From: JAFGPF01 sp964409485
GTDB taxonomy: Bacteria > Chloroflexota > Dehalococcoidia > Dehalococcoidales > RBG-16-60-22
DNA length: 24,376 bases
Direction of reading: 5' to 3'
Assembly (NCBI GenBank): GCA_964409485.1
Contig: CAYPDM010000019.1
Coordinates: 1 to 24,376, forward strand
Each line of letters begins with the position of its first letter. Position 1 is the first letter of the stretch. This document shows positions 21,360 to 24,376 of the stretch, piece after piece. A program made the translations under genes and the position numbers. Under the pieces are notes generated by a model. That model was given only the letters and a program-made list of their open reading frames with translations. It made no database searches and was not told the DNA's origin.

Positions 21360-21967
21360 TAATCGGCGGTTCCTCCGGCAATCTTTCTGGCCATCTCCAG
21401 GTCTTCTTTCGTATTAATATTAAAATAGCTGCGGCGCTGCGGGTCGAACCTGTCGATTTCTCCGGCGCCTATATATTTCACCTTGACATAATTAAAAAGT
21501 TCTATGATAACCTTCTTACCCTGTCCGAGTATGGTCTCGATAGGGGCGATGCAGTTTTGCGAGTAAACGGCATGGAGCGGTTCATAAAAATTATTGACTT
21601 TCGGCAGTGTAAAATCGAAACCATCCGAAACCTCTATCATATAACGCAATAACGACTCGTTTAAGAAAGGCATATCCGCAGCGACGACAAGGTTGTAAAA
21701 TGAACCCGATATTTTTAATCCGGTATAAATGCCGCCCAGAGAACCCTGTCCGGGGAAGATATCCGAGACTATTTTTATTTTCGGGTGGTCCGAAAGCGGT
21801 GCGAAGGTTCTCTCTTTCGCCGTGACGATTACGATTTCTCTACTCAATGAATCTACGCGGGATACTACCTGTTCGAGTAGACTTTTTTTACCAACCCTTT
21901 CTAAAACCTTGTCATAACCGAGACGTAAACTTTTCCCACCTGCAAGAATAATTGAGCTTATATCCAA
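21359..21967 (-). CDS. mobA: Molybdenum cofactor guanylyltransferase MobA
   Basis: About 202 residues; a GTP-dependent nucleotidyltransferase that attaches GMP to the molybdenum cofactor. The N-terminal signature is ILAGGKSLRLGYDKVLERVG, with Leu where Met is usual in SxRMG. Next come IVSDIFPGQGSLGGIYTGLK and the metal-binding LVVAADMPFLN, then DFTLPKVNNFYEPLHAVYS. Start uncertain: TTG 21967 gives the standard N-terminus, while GTG 21997 adds ten residues but falls at the predicted transcription start. First gene of the mobA-moeA-mobB-DUF362 operon. Confidence 0.9.
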   Translation of the reverse strand: MDISSIILAGGKSLRLGYDKVLERVGKKSLLEQVVSRVDSLSREIVIVTAKERTFAPLSDHPKIKIVSDIFPGQGSLGGIYTGLKISGSFYNLVVAADMPFLNESLLRYMIEVSDGFDFTLPKVNNFYEPLHAVYSQNCIAPIETILGQGKKVIIELFNYVKVKYIGAGEIDRFDPQRRSYFNINTKEDLEMARKIAGGTAD

Positions 21968-22001
21968 TGTGAACGCCTGTACCTGGTGAAACCTCACCCC
22001 C

Positions 22002-22029
22002 TATATATAATATTACCACAGGGAGTCAA
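22002..22029 (-). promoter_or_regulatory. Promoter of the molybdenum cofactor operon
   Basis: TTGACT (22024-22029), 16 bases, TATATA (22002-22007) on the minus strand. Transcription would start near 21995, at or just past the GTG at 21997, which supports the downstream TTG start for mobA unless the message is leaderless. Confidence 0.5.
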
Positions 22030-22098
22030 TATCCTCTAGGGGAATGGAAAGTATTTCAGGATAATTCAGTAAAAAAGTCCGGCGGGGGAGGGTGGCGG

Positions 22099-23394
22099 TC
22101 AGCGCGGGAACGTGACGGACGGTAGTTCCCAGTCCGTGTTGTCGATTGTGATGTCTGCCACATCAAGCGGCGGGTATTCTTCCAGGTATTTCGCCTGCGC
22201 CGGCAGGTATTTCGTATCGTATTTACTCAAGACTGCTTCCGGGTCTCTTGACACCGCGCGCTTCTTGCTTTCGTCGAAGGGTATCTCCAGGGATATTTTC
22301 AGGTCGATATACTCCGCCAGCTCTATTCTAAACAGGAAAACACCCTCAAAGAGGACAATCGTATCCGGTTCAAAGGAATATTCCCTGTCTGTTTCAAATC
22401 TATCCGTGTTCAGGTCAAGCAGTTTGAGCGTTACGGAGTGCTCTCCCTTACGGTGGATGGGAAGCAGCAGATTTTCGATAATCGACTGTATATTGAAGCT
22501 CTGATGGTAATAATTATCAGCCTGGTTCTCTCCGGCGTACCGGATATCCCTGGGATTGTGGAAATCATCGAGATTTATTACCTGTACTTTGCGGTTCCTG
22601 GCGGCCAGATAGCCGGCGAGGGCCTTGGTGAACATGGTCTTGCCGGAGGTATCGATACCCGTTATCCCCACAACAAACGGTCGTTCGGCCGACTTTTTAC
22701 GGTCGATTTCTCCCGTTATCCTCTCGAATACCGGCAGTCGGCGGTCGAAAATAGAAAGAAGGTCATCGAACTGATTAATGGTAACATCCGCCTGCTCCGG
22801 CTCATCACCGCCGTAACCGAAGAGGACGCCGACGGACAGAGAGTCGGTCTCGCGGGCGGCGTCAATATCGTGATATCTGTCGCCGACCACGGCGGCGGTC
22901 AGGCCGCCGAATTTCTCCCTGATTTTTCTTATCAGTTCGGGCTTCGTCAGATTATTCTCGAAAATGCACTCTGTATAGTCGAAGTAATCACGGATATTCA
23001 GGTTGGAAATGACCGTGTTGAAATACATGACGGAAGCGTTGCTGTAGAGGACCAGACGGTAGCCCCGTTTTCTTAGCGTCGCCAGGGTTTCCCTGACTCC
23101 CGCGAAGGTCTTAGACATTTCCGGGAAGGTATCTTTGTATTCCTCGCGTACTTTTTCCCGGAGCTCCTCGCTTGTTAATCGACTCCCTGCGGGCTTGATA
23201 AACTCATATAGTCCGCCGCCCGATACATTCGTCGGCGACCCGAAGAATTTATTTATATCTCCCGGGGTGAAGTCGACCGGCCAGTCCAGCTTCGCAAAGG
23301 CGCGCTTTATCGACTCGTAGACGATATCCAGCGAGGGGATAATCGTCCCATCTGTGTCGAAGATAATGAGGTTTACGCTGTTGGGATTTATCAT
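22099..23394 (-). CDS. Fusion of HAD phosphatase and uridine-kinase-like P-loop domains
   Basis: A 431-residue two-domain protein. Residues 1 to about 225 form a HAD-superfamily hydrolase: nucleophile motif FDTDGT (Asp13, Asp15), LVLYSNAS as motif II, a conserved Lys in NLTKPELI, and GDRYHDIDAA as motif IV. Residues about 235-431 form a uridine kinase/phosphoribulokinase-like kinase: Walker A GITGIDTSGKT (about 243-253), VINLDDFHNPRD, IVLFEGVFLFRIEL and an Arg-rich lid (KKRAVSRD). A nucleotide phosphatase and nucleoside kinase in one chain suggests salvage or interconversion of nucleosides or a sugar; the actual substrates are not visible. The ATG at 23394 lacks a clear ribosome site. Single gene, 17 bases after the MBL-fold gene. 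Confidence 0.85.
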   Translation of the reverse strand: MINPNSVNLIIFDTDGTIIPSLDIVYESIKRAFAKLDWPVDFTPGDINKFFGSPTNVSGGGLYEFIKPAGSRLTSEELREKVREEYKDTFPEMSKTFAGVRETLATLRKRGYRLVLYSNASVMYFNTVISNLNIRDYFDYTECIFENNLTKPELIRKIREKFGGLTAAVVGDRYHDIDAARETDSLSVGVLFGYGGDEPEQADVTINQFDDLLSIFDRRLPVFERITGEIDRKKSAERPFVVGITGIDTSGKTMFTKALAGYLAARNRKVQVINLDDFHNPRDIRYAGENQADNYYHQSFNIQSIIENLLLPIHRKGEHSVTLKLLDLNTDRFETDREYSFEPDTIVLFEGVFLFRIELAEYIDLKISLEIPFDESKKRAVSRDPEAVLSKYDTKYLPAQAKYLEEYPPLDVADITIDNTDWELPSVTFPR

Positions 23395-23411
23395 TAATAT
23401 ACGCTTAGATT

Positions 23412-24053
23412 CTAGAGCGCCGGTTTCAAGACCATAATCCGGGGGCCGGTGGGCAGGTCGGCCACGGTAAACTCAATCTCGCTGCCGTCGACCCGGGTCA
23501 CGTCGGCCTTGTTCCTGATAAATTCGTCCACGCCGCCGATGGGGAAAGCGCACTTGTCGTTCTTATAGTGCATGGGGATGATTACCCGGGTCCTGACCTG
23601 CTCGCAGACTTCCCAGGCGGTCCTGGCGTCCACGGTGAAAAAACCGCCCACGGGAACCAGCAGGACGTGCACTTTGCCTACCTCCACGACCTGATTGTCC
23701 GTCAGCAGGTGGCCGAGGTCGCCGAGGTGGACCACGCGCACGCCGTCGACCTGGAAGCAGAATACCGTGTTCTTGCCCCTCTCGCTGCCGCCCTTGTCGT
23801 CGTGGGCGGTGGTAATGGCCTTGAACGGTATGCCTTTGACCTCGGCGGTGTCCCTGACAACCTGCGGATTCCCCTTGACCGCCGCCGTGTTATTATGGTC
23901 GCCGTGGTCGTGGCTTACGGTCACGATGTCCGCCGCCTCTGTTATCTCGCCGTATTTCAGACCTTCGCTGGTCTCGTAGGGGTCGGTAATGATTTTCGTG
24001 CCGTTATCCGCTGTAATGAGAAAGGCAGCATGTCCCAGCCATTTTATCTTCAT
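23412..24053 (-). CDS. MBL-fold metal-dependent hydrolase (UPF0173-like)
   Basis: A 213-residue metallo-beta-lactamase-fold protein. Metal ligands appear in order: SHDHGDH (His48, His50, Asp52, His53), His in TTAHDD, Asp in VVHLGDLGH and His in IIPMHYKND. This pattern and length suit the UPF0173/L-ascorbate-6-phosphate lactonase-like hydrolases, whose substrate is often unknown. AGGAGG lies just before the ATG. It lies between the leucyl aminopeptidase gene (24 bases upstream) and the HAD-kinase fusion, all on the same strand. Confidence 0.88.
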   Translation of the reverse strand: MKIKWLGHAAFLITADNGTKIITDPYETSEGLKYGEITEAADIVTVSHDHGDHNNTAAVKGNPQVVRDTAEVKGIPFKAITTAHDDKGGSERGKNTVFCFQVDGVRVVHLGDLGHLLTDNQVVEVGKVHVLLVPVGGFFTVDARTAWEVCEQVRTRVIIPMHYKNDKCAFPIGGVDEFIRNKADVTRVDGSEIEFTVADLPTGPRIMVLKPAL

Positions 24054-24077
24054 GTTAATCCTCCTGATAGTATTTCT

Positions 24078-24376
24078 TTACTTTTTTACCATATTAAGTA
24101 CTAGTGTTACCAGCGTCCGCACGGGCACGCCGGTACCGCCCTTGACGATGTACCCCTTTTCCTTGTCGGTTAAATAAGTACCGGCGATATCCAGGTGTAC
24201 CCAGCGGCTTCCGTTGATGAACTCCTCCAGGAACTTGGCGGCGGTAATGGCTCCCCCGTACCTGCCGCCGATATTCTTGACATCGGCTATATCGCTTTTT
24301 AGCTGTTCCTTGTATTCGTCATACATCGGCAGCTGCCAGATACGCTCGCCGGTCTTATTACCGGCGGCGATTACCT
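24078..24376 (-). CDS. pepA: Leucyl aminopeptidase (M17) C-terminus, 5' end outside window
   Basis: The last 98 codons of an M17 metallo-aminopeptidase, which removes N-terminal residues from peptides. The visible part starts within AAGNKTGERIWQLPMYDEY, continues SDIADVKNIGGRYGGAITAAKFLEEF, WVHLDIAGT and ends VKGGTGVPVRTLVTLVLNM, all typical of the C-terminal end of the catalytic domain. The main metal-binding NTDAEGR motif lies outside the window, so activity cannot be judged. The frame stays open to the window edge. It precedes the MBL-fold gene by 24 bases. Confidence 0.93.
   Translation of the reverse strand, partial: VIAAGNKTGERIWQLPMYDEYKEQLKSDIADVKNIGGRYGGAITAAKFLEEFINGSRWVHLDIAGTYLTDKEKGYIVKGGTGVPVRTLVTLVLNMVKK

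Overview
This window reads as chromosomal DNA of an anaerobic, moderately GC-rich bacterium. The gene content best fits Chloroflexota, class Dehalococcoidia: two TIGR04076-type proteins, a GYD-domain protein, DUF362, a CcdA/TlpA pair, a branched-chain-amino-acid-type ABC operon next to SDR genes, and molybdenum cofactor genes. This placement comes from gene content only and is moderately confident.

Layout. Positions 1-2365 (minus) hold most of ligA, the NAD-dependent DNA ligase, with its 3' end outside the window. Its coding frame is interrupted, without loss of frame, by about 170 codons of AT-rich sequence. That insertion carries an 18-residue (54-bp) tandem repeat in two alternating versions. 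From 2710 to 5904 (minus) come a small TIGR04076 protein, a Dph6-like PP-loop ATPase, a histidine phosphatase, a RecB/AddB-like nuclease that appears to use an ATT start, and a GYD protein. Palindromic intergenic repeats lie between these genes. Positions 6212-7802 (plus) form a ccdA-tlpA-small Cys protein operon. Positions 7838-9304 (minus) hold a long TIGR04076/winged-helix protein and a divergent ribulose-phosphate 3-epimerase. A small membrane-anchored protein (9536-9832, plus) converges on an orphan minus-strand transcription unit (about 9848-10112). That unit has a consensus promoter, a terminator and many small hairpins.

Positions 10204-16745 (minus) hold a transport operon in the order substrate-binding lipoprotein, livH, livM, livG, livF, followed by two tandemly duplicated SDR oxidoreductases. 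A strong promoter, a four-codon upstream mini-ORF and a long intercistronic hairpin suggest how the binding protein may be expressed separately from the permease. Two tRNA genes (Gln-CTG then Glu-CTC, minus) are followed by rnc, a 48-residue basic protein and an acylphosphatase (plus). Positions 18697-21967 (minus) form a tightly overlapped mobA-moeA-mobB-DUF362 operon for molybdenum cofactor maturation. The right end holds a HAD phosphatase/uridine-kinase-like fusion, an MBL-fold hydrolase and the C-terminus of a leucyl aminopeptidase.

The most unusual signals are the repeat-bearing insertion inside ligA and the orphan structured RNA unit at 9.85-10.15 kb.
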